DNA of 54,769 nucleotides from CAKOSP01 sp964549115 (GCA_964549115.1 CAZJTX010000003.1:1-54769), one strand, 5' to 3'. Counted from the first letter of the stretch, positions 33,865 through 42,505 are shown. The notes: generated by a model not told the origin, from the letters alone. Numbers and translations: made by a program.

Positions 33865-34293
33865 ATTACATGAACCGAATGGATCTAGTAAACAATTGTA
33901 ACACTCTGAATCAAAAATCCACCCCGAGGTTTTATCTTCTTTAGCACTATCAACCACATTAAACAATGTTTTTATAACTGTAGGTACAAAAAATATAACT
34001 ATACCTATTACAAATCTTTTTATTAAAGATTGAGTGGCCGTAGACACATCTTTCTCGTCCCCCGAAAGAAATGCTTTAAATAAATCAACAGATCCCAAAA
34101 CAATTATAACTACCGGAATCAATACTTTCATTATATAAATAAAGGTTCCGCCAATTTTAAACATTGTTTTTATTCTAGGGTTTGTGCAAAAGTCTGTTTG
34201 AGGATTACCTTTGGTTGACTCTGCAAAAACCGGTGTTGAAATCAACATTAAAAATGTAGCTAAAAACCAGCGAAATGTTTTTTTCAATTTCAT
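33865..34293 (-). CDS. VirB2/TrbC-like T4SS subunit (3' end in gap)
   Basis: The 143 visible residues have a signal peptide (KLKKTFRWFLATFLMLISTPVFA) and the pattern DFCTNP. Helix 1 (VLIPVVIIVLGSVDLFKAF), a charged loop and helix 2 (RFVIGIVIFFVPTVI) follow, then a tail with CYNCLLDPFGSC. It is a paralog of the protein at 9497-9832, which lacks the signal. First gene of the T4SS operon. A GTG at 34305 is possible, but ATG 34293 has GGTGA at proper distance and begins a standard signal peptide. The 3' end is lost in the N run, so only a few residues should be missing. Confidence 0.78.
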
Positions 34294-34312
34294 TACCTTC
34301 ACCACTATGTAA

Positions 34313-34321
34313 ATTATATCA
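34313..34321 (-). promoter_or_regulatory. Extended -10 promoter of the T4SS operon
   Basis: TGATATAAT on the minus strand is a TGn extended -10 box about 20 nt before the VirB2-like ATG. No clear -35 box. The divergent gene at 34414 reads away from it. Confidence 0.5.
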
Positions 34322-34413
34322 TTATTTTATTGTAAAAACTAGACAAAAGAAGTTAATTTTATTTTAAATTTGCCCTATTATATGATATTATTTATATGAA
34401 AAGAGGTTATTAT

Positions 34414-35415
34414 ATGGCTAGAAAGTTTTTTAATCAAAAAGTATATAATCGAAAAAGAAAAGATATGATCCAATTATCCGTTATTTTAGTCTCAGTTATA
34501 GGGATAGTATTAAGCTTATTTTTAATTAGCTATTTCAAATCAAAACCTAAGAAAGAAATATATGTAAAAATTCACGATCAAATTAGTTTGGAAATAAACG
34601 CTGAAAAGCCAGATGAAATGATATTTTTCAAAGAATTAAAGGGAGTAAAGGAAAAAGACCTTAAAGTTGACTACTCAAAAGTTGAATTTGATAAACTAGG
34701 ATCTTATAAAGTAAAAATAAAAATTAAAAATAAAAATTATAATTCTAAAATAAACATAGAAGATTACACTGCGCCTAAACTTACTTTAAAAAACGTCAAA
34801 ATTGAAAAAGGAAATAAGTATAAAGCTGAAGATTTTGTGGAAAAATGCATTGATAATTCGAAGGAAGAATGTATCATAAGCTTTTATAAAGAAGCTATTG
34901 ATAGCAGAGGTCAATTAATTGATTATGAATCTTATTCTAAGCCTGGAAACTATGAAATAAAAGTAATTGCAAAAGACAGTTCAGATAACGAAACAATTAA
35001 AGTAGCTAAATTAACAATTGGTGATAAACCTAAAAAAGAAGAAAAGCCTGTCTTATGCGAGTTTGGTAATTTAGATTATAGCAACGAACACATTTTGGCA
35101 AACATGATTGGAAGTAATGGATGTGCAGTAGATATAAACTTGTATCACGACGAAGGTATAAGAAACAACATTAATAACATTGCAAATTCAGAAACTAAAA
35201 AATTGCAAATGGAATTAAATAAGTTGCCTAATTTACCCGAAAACATTACTATTAATCGTTTAGTAAATGCTGTATTAAATAATGAAGGCACAGGTTTTGT
35301 AGGGTACTCACTATTCATAGAGGCAAAAGGAAGCGAAAACAAAAATATTGTAAGTTTCTATTTAACCTTAAATGGCGAGAGACACTATATTGATAATCCT
35401 TACAAATTAAAATAA
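34414..35415 (+). CDS. Membrane-anchored protein with Ig-like domains, function unknown
   Basis: This protein (333 residues) has a basic start, one membrane helix (about 22-44), and two tandem beta-sandwich-like domains of the bacterial Ig/HYR type (about 45-205). The second ends YEIKVIAKDSSDNETIKVAKLTI. A linker (KPKKEEKP) leads to a C-terminal domain of about 120 residues with two cysteines. ATG 34396 is in frame, but ATG 34414 has AGAGG 7 nt upstream. It is transcribed away from the T4SS operon through a shared region, and a strong terminator follows. It may be a wall-side partner of the T4SS, or unrelated. Confidence 0.74.
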   Translation: MARKFFNQKVYNRKRKDMIQLSVILVSVIGIVLSLFLISYFKSKPKKEIYVKIHDQISLEINAEKPDEMIFFKELKGVKEKDLKVDYSKVEFDKLGSYKVKIKIKNKNYNSKINIEDYTAPKLTLKNVKIEKGNKYKAEDFVEKCIDNSKEECIISFYKEAIDSRGQLIDYESYSKPGNYEIKVIAKDSSDNETIKVAKLTIGDKPKKEEKPVLCEFGNLDYSNEHILANMIGSNGCAVDINLYHDEGIRNNINNIANSETKKLQMELNKLPNLPENITINRLVNAVLNNEGTGFVGYSLFIEAKGSENKNIVSFYLTLNGERHYIDNPYKLK

Positions 35416-35443
35416 AAAAAGACTTAGAAAACTAAGTCTTTTT
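35416..35443. terminator. Strong bidirectional terminator
   Basis: A 12-bp perfect stem (AAAAAGACTTAG / CTAAGTCTTTTT) with a 4-A loop lies between converging genes and gives a T-run on both strands. Confidence 0.9.
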
Positions 35444-35453
35444 ATATGTCTAA

Positions 35454-36044
35454 TTATTGTTGTTTTTTAGCAACTACTATTAAACCGCCAATTGCTAATA
35501 ATATTACCCCAAATATACTTAATATGATATATGCATCTTTATTACTAGATTCATCTTTAAATATCATTGGTACACCACTTTTTTCAGCAACTTCTTTTAA
35601 TGTTTCTTTAGTATAATCACCTTTGGTTTTCTCACTTACTAACTTAACTACATCTTCATAATCTTCATCTTGGTAAGCTTCTAAAGCTGCATTTATAATA
35701 GCTTCTCCTCTAGATTCATCAAAACCCACTAATTGAAAGTCTCTTCCTATCATAATAAATGGAACACCATTAACATCTTCCCTATCTATTTCTTTTTTTA
35801 CCTCTTCTAAAAGGAATACATTTTCCTGATTTTTCCATACTTCGTATGCTACTAATTCAAAATAATCATCATACTCATCACCCAAACCAGCAAAATATGT
35901 TATAGCTTTAGTACAAAAAGCACAACCTTCTCCTTCAAATAAATAAATAGTTACTTTTTTACCAGAATCTAAATCTGGCTTAGTAATAGCGTTTACATTA
36001 AACGCAAATAACATTAAACTAATTCCTATTAAAAATTTTTTCAT
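35454..36044 (-). CDS. Exported, membrane-anchored thioredoxin-fold protein
   Basis: This 196-residue protein has a signal peptide (KKFLIGISLMLFAFNVNA) and a thioredoxin fold with the redox pair CAFC (Cys41, Cys44) in FEGEGCAFCTKA. The cis-Pro segment NGVPFIMIG is present. A C-terminal membrane helix (about 172-190) ends in VAKKQQ. It thus acts outside the cell, anchored at its C-terminus, as a thiol-disulfide exchange protein. Many nearby exported proteins are cysteine-rich (pilins, the 1112-residue protein), so it may help form or reshuffle their disulfides (inference). It lies 29 nt after the TetR gene, so they are likely co-transcribed. Confidence 0.82.
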   Translation of the reverse strand: MKKFLIGISLMLFAFNVNAITKPDLDSGKKVTIYLFEGEGCAFCTKAITYFAGLGDEYDDYFELVAYEVWKNQENVFLLEEVKKEIDREDVNGVPFIMIGRDFQLVGFDESRGEAIINAALEAYQDEDYEDVVKLVSEKTKGDYTKETLKEVAEKSGVPMIFKDESSNKDAYIILSIFGVILLAIGGLIVVAKKQQ

Positions 36045-36073
36045 TATATCACCACAAAAATTATTATATCATT

Positions 36074-36628
36074 TTATTTTAAACTTACAAACCTTTTATA
36101 AGTTTTTACCATTTTGTCCATTATTTCTTCTTCATTTAAAACTATATCATTGGTTGCTATAAGGGTCGCTAATCCATTAGCATACAGCCACAAAGACATA
36201 AATAACTCTTTAGCCTTTTTAAAATCCAAGCCTTCTTTATTAACTAAGTTAATAATTGTTGATTGATTCCACTTTTCATCTAAGACATTATCAAAGTTTT
36301 CCCAATTAAGATTATTTGATAAAAACAAACTAATAAATAAATTTTTATATTTAGCCGCAAATTCAACATAGGCAATACAAAGTGTTAATAAAGCTTTCTT
36401 AGCATCAATACGACTCGTAATAAACTCATCATATTCTCTATAAATCTCTTTATATACTTCTTCTTTGATAGGATCCATGCCTCCAAACAATCTATATAAT
36501 GGTTTTGTTGAATATCCTATTTCTTTTGCTAAAGATCTCGCATTTAAACTTTCCCATCCACTTTTATGGACTAACTGTACTGCTTTTTTCACAATTTCTT
36601 CTTTTGTTATATCAGCTGCTTGTTTCAT
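36074..36628 (-). CDS. TetR/AcrR-family transcriptional regulator
   Basis: The first 50 residues of this 184-residue protein are a TetR helix-turn-helix: ITKEEIVKKAVQLVHKSGWESLNARSLAKEIG, then YSTKPLYRLFGGMDPIKEEV. The remaining helices would form the ligand-binding and dimer domain. The gene lies directly before the thioredoxin-fold gene. An inverted repeat (36648-36669) covers its own -10 box, which suggests autorepression, with control of the thioredoxin-fold gene too. The ligand is unknown. AGGAGGTT precedes the ATG. Confidence 0.88.
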   Translation of the reverse strand: MKQAADITKEEIVKKAVQLVHKSGWESLNARSLAKEIGYSTKPLYRLFGGMDPIKEEVYKEIYREYDEFITSRIDAKKALLTLCIAYVEFAAKYKNLFISLFLSNNLNWENFDNVLDEKWNQSTIINLVNKEGLDFKKAKELFMSLWLYANGLATLIATNDIVLNEEEIMDKMVKTYKRFVSLK

Positions 36629-36647
36629 TATAACCTCCTATGGTAAC

Positions 36648-36669
36648 TTATGTTTCTATTATAACATAA
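36648..36669 (-). promoter_or_regulatory. Promoter with overlapping operator-like palindrome (tetR)
   Basis: TTATGTT and AACATAA form a perfect 7-bp inverted repeat with an 8-nt spacer. The minus strand reads TGTTATAAT inside it, an extended -10 box. A repressor bound here would block the promoter of its own gene. Confidence 0.5.
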
Positions 36670-36694
36670 AACAAAAAAAATAGAATAAATTTAA

Positions 36695-39025
36695 TTATTC
36701 TATTATTTCTAAATTCTTTTCTCTTATATATGATATAAATTCGTTTTTAAATTGTTCCAAGTCTTTTTGTTCGAGTGTTTTTTCCATTGATACAAGAGTG
36801 AATCTTATTGAATATTTATTTATTTCGACTGTTTTGTAAATATTTATTAATTTATACTCTTTTATGTACTCATTTCTAAAATTATCAATTATAGTTTCTA
36901 AATATTCATAATTTTTATCTTTATCCATTAAAATTGTATAATCTAAATCTACTTCTGGATATATTGATATTTCTTTTAGTTTATATTCTTTCCTTTTTAA
37001 ACCTAAAAACATATCCAAATCTATCTCAATACTTATTACACTTTTCTTCTTGCCCAGTTCATACATCACACTAGGCGATACTATGTTAATAGCACCAATA
37101 TTTTGGTTATCTACGACTATATTTAAACCATACTCCTTTATATAGTAATTTTCAGGTTTATTGTTTATAAACACTGTTTGTTGTCCTTTAACATGTGATA
37201 TTAACTCTTTTGTTATAGTTTTTGCTAAATAATAATTATCTTTTGTGTTTTTTTGTTCACCAGCTATTAAAATTGATAATCTTCTTTTATTTCCATCTTT
37301 TATAATTGTACCTATTTCATAAACTATAAAATTGTCGAAATATTTATAATTGTTTTTAATATATGGTAACAATGATAAAGTCATTTCATCTCTTAATATG
37401 TTATTTTCAGCTTTGTTTGTAACTTTTACATTATCCTTTTTTACTTCTATTTGCTTTAAGAACGATGAGTCATACCACAAATAAGAATGAATTTCACTAG
37501 CGTTATATTTATAAGTTAAAAATTCTTTAATACTTACTTCATCATCAAACACAGTTTCACTTTTTTGAATTTTATTTTCTAATATTAGCGGCTTTTCTTC
37601 TATGTTTTCATAACCATACATTCTAGTAATCTCTTCTATTAAATCAACATCTATAGCTATATCTTTGGTTGCTCTATACGATGGGGGAGTTACTATAAAT
37701 TCTTTGTCTAACACCTCAACCTTAAATTGTAAAGATTTTAATATATCGATTACTATGTTATCTTCTAGTTTTTTACCCACATATTTATATAACTTATCTT
37801 TCTTTAAAGTTATTTTATTTGTTTTTGGTTTAACTGGGTATACATCTGTTAAATTAGATGCTATTTCTATATTATTATCGACGTCTCTTAAAAGATATAA
37901 AAACCTTTTTATTGATAAAAGAGGCCACTTACTATCTAGTGTTTTTTCAAATCTAGTTGATGCTTCAGTTCTTAATCCTAATTCCGTAGATGACCTTCTT
38001 ATTTTAGTTGCGTCAAATGAAGCAGCTTCTAAGAATATTGAAGATGTTTTATCTTCTATTTCACTATCAAATCCACCCATTATTCCAGCTATCCCTATAG
38101 GTCCGTCTTGATTGTTGATTAGTAAAGTTCCAGCTTTTACTTTTCTATCTACATCATCCAAAGTTTTAAAAACTATATCTTCTTTTGCGTTATCCACAAC
38201 TATATTTTTAACTTTATCATAACTATAAGCGTGCATTGGTTGGCCTATTTCTAACATAATATAGTTTGTTAAATCCACAACTAAAGAAATAGATCTAGAC
38301 CCAACATAATGTAGAAATATTTGCATTTCTAGCGGCGTAATCTTTTCTTTTATATTATCCACTTTAATTCCTACAAAACGATGACAATTTTCTTCATCTT
38401 TAATTTTTATATCTAAATCATTTAAATCGTTTTTTACTTCCATTAAATCTAATGGTTTTAATTCATTACCCGTTATGGCTGCTATTTCTCTTGCTATGCC
38501 ATAGTGTCCCCATAAATCCGGTCTATTGGTTAAAGATTTATTATCAATCTCCACTATAATATCTTCAATAGGTAGTATTTCTTTTAAATCTGCTCCCAGT
38601 TCATAATAAATTGGTAGTTCTAATATTCCTTCCTTATCGTTGTTTATACCCAGTTCATATCCCGAACAAAGCATTCCTTCACTGATTACTCCGGCTATTT
38701 CTTTTTTACTTATTTTATATCCACCTATTTGACCCCCAACTTTTACATAAGGATATTTAGAACCCACTTTTACATTAGGAGCTCCACATAAAACATCATA
38801 AACATTTATACCATCATTTACTTTAGTTAATGTATAGTTATCTTTCTTTGGATGTTTATTAGCCTCTATAACCTCAGCTACTACAACATCTTCAATTTGA
38901 GTTCCTTGTAGAGTAATTTCTTCAACTTCGGCTGTTCTTATTGAAAACAAATTCCATATTTTTAACCAATCTATATTTTCCGAATTATGAATATGTTCTT
39001 TTAATTTATTACACGATATTTTCAT
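36695..39025 (-). CDS. pheT: Phenylalanyl-tRNA synthetase beta subunit
   Basis: PheT forms the alpha2beta2 PheRS that charges tRNA-Phe. The 776 residues are near normal length. An N-terminal tRNA-binding EMAP-like domain (VVVAEVIEANKHPKKDNYTL, residues about 45-150) is followed by the B3/B4 editing domain (SRSISLVVDLTNYIM, GPIGIAGIMGG). The B5 domain (ATKDIAIDVDLIEEITRMYGY) and the C-terminal ferredoxin-fold anticodon domain (ISIYPEVDLDYTILMDKD) complete it. It directly follows pheS (1 nt gap) under T-box control. Confidence 0.96.
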   Translation of the reverse strand: MKISCNKLKEHIHNSENIDWLKIWNLFSIRTAEVEEITLQGTQIEDVVVAEVIEANKHPKKDNYTLTKVNDGINVYDVLCGAPNVKVGSKYPYVKVGGQIGGYKISKKEIAGVISEGMLCSGYELGINNDKEGILELPIYYELGADLKEILPIEDIIVEIDNKSLTNRPDLWGHYGIAREIAAITGNELKPLDLMEVKNDLNDLDIKIKDEENCHRFVGIKVDNIKEKITPLEMQIFLHYVGSRSISLVVDLTNYIMLEIGQPMHAYSYDKVKNIVVDNAKEDIVFKTLDDVDRKVKAGTLLINNQDGPIGIAGIMGGFDSEIEDKTSSIFLEAASFDATKIRRSSTELGLRTEASTRFEKTLDSKWPLLSIKRFLYLLRDVDNNIEIASNLTDVYPVKPKTNKITLKKDKLYKYVGKKLEDNIVIDILKSLQFKVEVLDKEFIVTPPSYRATKDIAIDVDLIEEITRMYGYENIEEKPLILENKIQKSETVFDDEVSIKEFLTYKYNASEIHSYLWYDSSFLKQIEVKKDNVKVTNKAENNILRDEMTLSLLPYIKNNYKYFDNFIVYEIGTIIKDGNKRRLSILIAGEQKNTKDNYYLAKTITKELISHVKGQQTVFINNKPENYYIKEYGLNIVVDNQNIGAINIVSPSVMYELGKKKSVISIEIDLDMFLGLKRKEYKLKEISIYPEVDLDYTILMDKDKNYEYLETIIDNFRNEYIKEYKLINIYKTVEINKYSIRFTLVSMEKTLEQKDLEQFKNEFISYIREKNLEIIE

Positions 39026-39026
39026 A

Positions 39027-40028
39027 TTACTTAAACTCCTTTAAATATCTTAGATCTCCTGAGTTTAAAACTCTTATATCATCAATCTTATATTTCATCA
39101 TTGCTAATCTAGTTAAGCCAAGTCCAAACGCAAATCCGCTGTATTCATTTGAATCAATCCCGCTTTCTTCTAACACATTTGGATGAATCATACCACATGG
39201 ACATAACTCAATCCAACCCGATTGTTTACAAGTACCGCAGCCTTTTCCACCACAAATAACACAAGAACAATCTAGTTCAAAACTAGGTTCGGTAAATGGA
39301 AAGTAACCCGGTCTTAATCTAACCTCTAAATCTTGTTTAAACACTTCTCTTAAAAAACCCTTTATAACATAAATTAAATTACTAATTGAAATGTCTTTAT
39401 CTATTACCATACCTTCTAGTTGAAAAAATGTAGTGTCGTGAGATGCATCAACATCTTCATTTCTAAAACATCTTCCTGGGGTACATATTCTAAGAGGAGC
39501 GGCATATTTTTGCATTGCTCTAGCTTGATTAGCTGAGGTATGAGTTCTAAGAAGCAAATCATTTGATAACCAGTATGTATCTTGAGTATCCCTTGCTGGA
39601 TGTATCTTAGGTATATTTAAAGCTTCAAAATTATAATAATCCGACTCCATTTCTGGTCCTAATATAACCATAAAACCCATCTTCTTTAAAATCTCAGTTA
39701 CTTCTTTTTCAACAATTGTAATTGGATGTAAAGACCCCATATTTTTATATACAGGCATAGTTTTATCAAAACTATACGAAACATTTTTATTAATGTCTTC
39801 TTGTCTCTCAGTTATAATATGTTCCAATTCTTTTCTCAAATTATTTAAAAGTGGACCATACTTTTTCTTATCCTCATTAATCATATCTTTTAAACCAATT
39901 AATAGTTTTGTCAGTTCACTATTTTTACCTAAATACTTAGATTTAATATTAAATAACGTTACTTCATCAATTGATTCTTTAATATATTTTATAGCTTCAT
40001 TTTTAATTTCTTCTATTCTTACTTCCAT
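39027..40028 (-). CDS. pheS: Phenylalanyl-tRNA synthetase alpha subunit
   Basis: PheS holds the catalytic class II site of PheRS. The preferred ATG, 40028, has AGAGGA upstream and gives 333 residues starting MEVRIEEIK, with an N-terminal coiled coil. Class II motifs are HPARDTQDTYW, FRNEDVDASHDTTFFQLEGM and FGLGLTRLAM. A cysteine-rich stretch CSCVICGGKGCGTCKQSGWIEL is like other Firmicute PheS proteins, although CPCGMIHP is a little different from the usual LGAGMVHP. A further in-frame start at 40055 lies in the T-box terminator and is unlikely. Confidence 0.96.
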   Translation of the reverse strand: MEVRIEEIKNEAIKYIKESIDEVTLFNIKSKYLGKNSELTKLLIGLKDMINEDKKKYGPLLNNLRKELEHIITERQEDINKNVSYSFDKTMPVYKNMGSLHPITIVEKEVTEILKKMGFMVILGPEMESDYYNFEALNIPKIHPARDTQDTYWLSNDLLLRTHTSANQARAMQKYAAPLRICTPGRCFRNEDVDASHDTTFFQLEGMVIDKDISISNLIYVIKGFLREVFKQDLEVRLRPGYFPFTEPSFELDCSCVICGGKGCGTCKQSGWIELCPCGMIHPNVLEESGIDSNEYSGFAFGLGLTRLAMMKYKIDDIRVLNSGDLRYLKEFK

Positions 40029-40043
40029 AATTCCTCTTTTCTT

Positions 40044-40225
40044 TAAAAAAACCATAAATTAAGTAAGGACGGATAAATATCCGCGGTACCACCTTAATTT
40101 ATGATTTCTCATACTCTTAAAACTTTATAGGGTTTAACCATTTAATACTCCTTAAGTGAATTTCTTTTAATAATTAACTAATAACTTTACACCATCCGTT
40201 ATTTCTCTACTTTAGTGTTATTAAA
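40044..40225 (-). ncRNA. T-box leader (phenylalanine) controlling pheST
   Basis: The minus strand contains AAGGTGGTACCGCGG, the conserved T-box sequence that pairs with the 3' end of uncharged tRNA. A terminator hairpin follows (stem 40054-40063 with 40093-40102, ATAAATTAAG / CTTAATTTAT), with TTTTTTT at 40044-40050. Upstream, AGAGAAATAACGGATGGTG resembles Stem I. The candidate specifier is TTC (40158-40160, in ATTCAC), matching Phe. Low tRNA-Phe charging should favour antitermination and pheST expression. The 5' end is approximate; Stem I looks short. The leader fills the space between rubrerythrin and pheS. Confidence 0.9.
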
Positions 40226-40247
40226 ATACTTAATTTAATTCATTGTA

Positions 40248-40787
40248 TTAATAATTTTCGCAATTAATTTCCATGTGACTTTGTGGATGATCACATACCG
40301 GACAAACATCTAATGCTTCTTTACCTTCATAAATGTGTCCACAATTTCTACATTTCCATACTTTTTCATTATCTTTTTTAAATACTTTATCTTTTTCAAT
40401 GTTTTCTAACAATTTTAAATATCTTTTTTCGTGTTCTCTTTCAACACCAGCTACACCATCAAATTGTTCTGCAATTTCGTCAAAGCCCTCTTCTCTTGCT
40501 ATGTCTGCAAACTCTTTATACATTTCTGAGTATTCATACTTTTCACCTTGAGCTGCATCTAATAAATTTTCTGGTGTTGAAGGTACTTTACCTCCATGCA
40601 ATAATTTAAACCATAATTTAGCATGCTCTTTTTCATTAGCTGCGGTTTCTTCAAATATTGCTTTTATTTGCTCATAGCCATCTTTTTTAGCTTGTGATGC
40701 ATAATAATCATATTTCATTCTTGCTTCAGATTCGCCTTGAAACGCTATTCTTAAGTTCTCTTCTGTTCTTGTTCCTTTTAGTTTCAT
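40248..40787 (-). CDS. rbr: Rubrerythrin
   Basis: Rubrerythrin is a di-iron peroxidase that removes hydrogen peroxide in anaerobes and microaerophiles. From ATG 40787 (AGGAGG upstream) it has 179 residues. The ferritin-like four-helix part supplies iron ligands in TEENLRIAFQGESEARMKY, the EKEH of ETAANEKEHAK and VEREHEKRY. The C-terminal rubredoxin domain has both iron knuckles (CRNCGHIY and CPVCDHP). Its presence points to an oxygen-sensitive lifestyle. It lies directly before the pheST leader but is probably a separate unit. Confidence 0.95.
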   Translation of the reverse strand: MKLKGTRTEENLRIAFQGESEARMKYDYYASQAKKDGYEQIKAIFEETAANEKEHAKLWFKLLHGGKVPSTPENLLDAAQGEKYEYSEMYKEFADIAREEGFDEIAEQFDGVAGVEREHEKRYLKLLENIEKDKVFKKDNEKVWKCRNCGHIYEGKEALDVCPVCDHPQSHMEINCENY

Positions 40788-40832
40788 TTCTCTTCCTCCT
40801 GTAGTAAATACTACCATATATTTAGTATACGG

Positions 40833-41072
40833 TCAATTTTTTTTAAGTAGTTTTATTAGTTCTTTTATTAAATCAATATCCTCTATTTTAGCTACATAAA
40901 ATTCATTATCTTTAGTTTTTAAACTAGTTAAAAATGTTACTTCATCTGTAACAATTTTTCCTTTGTCTTTTATTCCCATTCCCATATAATAAATATTGCT
41001 TTTATATTTAACTTCTTCCAATATAATATATTTCTTACCATCTGCAAGTTCTATCACTATATCTTTTTTCAT
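40833..41072 (-). CDS. Small protein of unknown function (DUF1292-like)
   Basis: This 79-residue acidic/basic protein has an N-terminal half that forms beta strands (IVIELADGKKYIILEEVKY, IYYMGMGI) and a C-terminal helix (IEDIDLIKELIKLLKKN). The pattern resembles small DUF1292-type proteins, but this is not decisive. Its start shares one base with the preceding coiled-coil gene's stop, so both are one unit. Confidence 0.6.
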   Translation of the reverse strand: MKKDIVIELADGKKYIILEEVKYKSNIYYMGMGIKDKGKIVTDEVTFLTSLKTKDNEFYVAKIEDIDLIKELIKLLKKN

Positions 41073-42505
41073 TAATACTCACCTATATCAATTTTATAGT
41101 CTAAATCTTTTATATCTGTTATCTTAACAACCTTAATATATTGCATATCATCAGCAAACTCTAACGAACTAAGAAGCATATCCAGTTCCTCATACATTTC
41201 AACTATACTTTTATCGCTAGCTATTCTTCTTTCTAATAGTCTAATAGACTTGTCTAATTCTTTTATTTCTATTAAGTCTTTTTTCTTCAAACTATCATCT
41301 TGTTCTTTATCAACCTTTATATCAATAGTTTCTAATAATATTTCTAGTTGTTCTATATCATTATCAATGTTATTTAATAATTTATGATTTAATACATTTG
41401 AATACTTAAATAAGTTATCCAACACCTCATTAAAATTATCTTCTAAATCATATTTTTTTATTTTGTCAAAGAAATAGGGAATTCTTTCCTTATCAACATT
41501 ATTCTTAATTTTTAAAATATTTTCTTTATCATTAATTAAATCTTTGATTACCTTATTTATAATAACTTTTAAATTATTTAGATTTTTCTTGTTATCACTT
41601 ATATATTCATTTTTAGATACTCTTTCCTTTAAAAATATATATCTTTTATTTAATTTGTTTAACTCTTTTTCCAACTCTTTTTTATTATTATCGTTAATAT
41701 AAGGTAAGGTTTCTAGAACAGAGATTAATTCTTTTAATTTAAAACCAGATTCTATATGTTTATCATCATTAACCAAATTTTTTAAATCGTTTGCCAAACA
41801 ATAAGGAGTTGTCATAAGCGCTAACTTGGCTCTTTCAGCAGTTTTCAACTCTTCTTCTAATTTTGTTAATTCAGAATTATCAGCAATTTTAAGTGCTTCA
41901 TTATAATAGTTCTTATTATCCTTTAATTTAATCTTTAATTCTTCTAATTTGTTTTTACTACTTTTGATATTTTTTTCTAATACTTCTTTTTCATTTTTAA
42001 TTAAAGTTTCTTTTTCAACTAATGATTCCAACTTTTTGTTTTGGAAATTTTTATTATTAATAGCCTTATTTAATTTACCCTCAGTATATGCAATCATTTC
42101 CTCATATTGTTTGTTTCCAACACTTTCTTTAACCGAATTGCTAGCTGTTTTTTTAAGCAACTCATCATATAGTTTAATACTATCTTTTTGTTTATTCATA
42201 TACCAAGTTGTTTTTTCAATACTATTTTTTATATTTGTATAATTTTCTAATACTTGTTTTAATTTGTTTTCCAAATTATTTAACTCTGTTTGTAAACTTA
42301 GCTCCATATTTTGATCTATTACTTTAGCGCTTTGATCAAAATACCTTTCCTCGGATAATTCATTCTTAAAATTAGCTAATTTTTCCAGTAGCATATTTAT
42401 ATTTATATTATAATCAGATAGTTCTTTTTCTAACTGTTCTTTAGTATATTTAGAACCACTAAGAGATATTAATTTATTTATTAATTCAAAAACTTTGTTT
42501 TTCAC
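41072..42505 (-). CDS. Long coiled-coil protein of unknown function
   Basis: This 477-residue protein is almost wholly helical, rich in Lys/Glu/Asn/Leu. Coiled-coil heptads run over about residues 60-240 and 265-460 (e.g. TELNNLENKLKQVLENYTNI). The middle break carries MTTPYCLANDLKNL. No signal peptide or membrane helix, so it should be cytosolic. Start is GTG with GGAGGTATT before it. It precedes the 79-residue gene with a 1-nt overlap. Such proteins often have structural or division roles, but I cannot assign one. Confidence 0.7.
   Translation of the reverse strand: MKNKVFELINKLISLSGSKYTKEQLEKELSDYNININMLLEKLANFKNELSEERYFDQSAKVIDQNMELSLQTELNNLENKLKQVLENYTNIKNSIEKTTWYMNKQKDSIKLYDELLKKTASNSVKESVGNKQYEEMIAYTEGKLNKAINNKNFQNKKLESLVEKETLIKNEKEVLEKNIKSSKNKLEELKIKLKDNKNYYNEALKIADNSELTKLEEELKTAERAKLALMTTPYCLANDLKNLVNDDKHIESGFKLKELISVLETLPYINDNNKKELEKELNKLNKRYIFLKERVSKNEYISDNKKNLNNLKVIINKVIKDLINDKENILKIKNNVDKERIPYFFDKIKKYDLEDNFNEVLDNLFKYSNVLNHKLLNNIDNDIEQLEILLETIDIKVDKEQDDSLKKKDLIEIKELDKSIRLLERRIASDKSIVEMYEELDMLLSSLEFADDMQYIKVVKITDIKDLDYKIDIGEY

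Noticed and set aside
33655..34305. ORF spanning the first N run with a VirB2-like start and a different end
   Set aside because: The frame joins two unrelated segments across 100 N. The part after the gap is the VirB6-like gene in another frame.
9497..35415. Integrative conjugative element
   Set aside because: T4SS genes are present but I see no relaxase, integrase, excisionase, direct repeats or att-like ends, and housekeeping genes flank the region.
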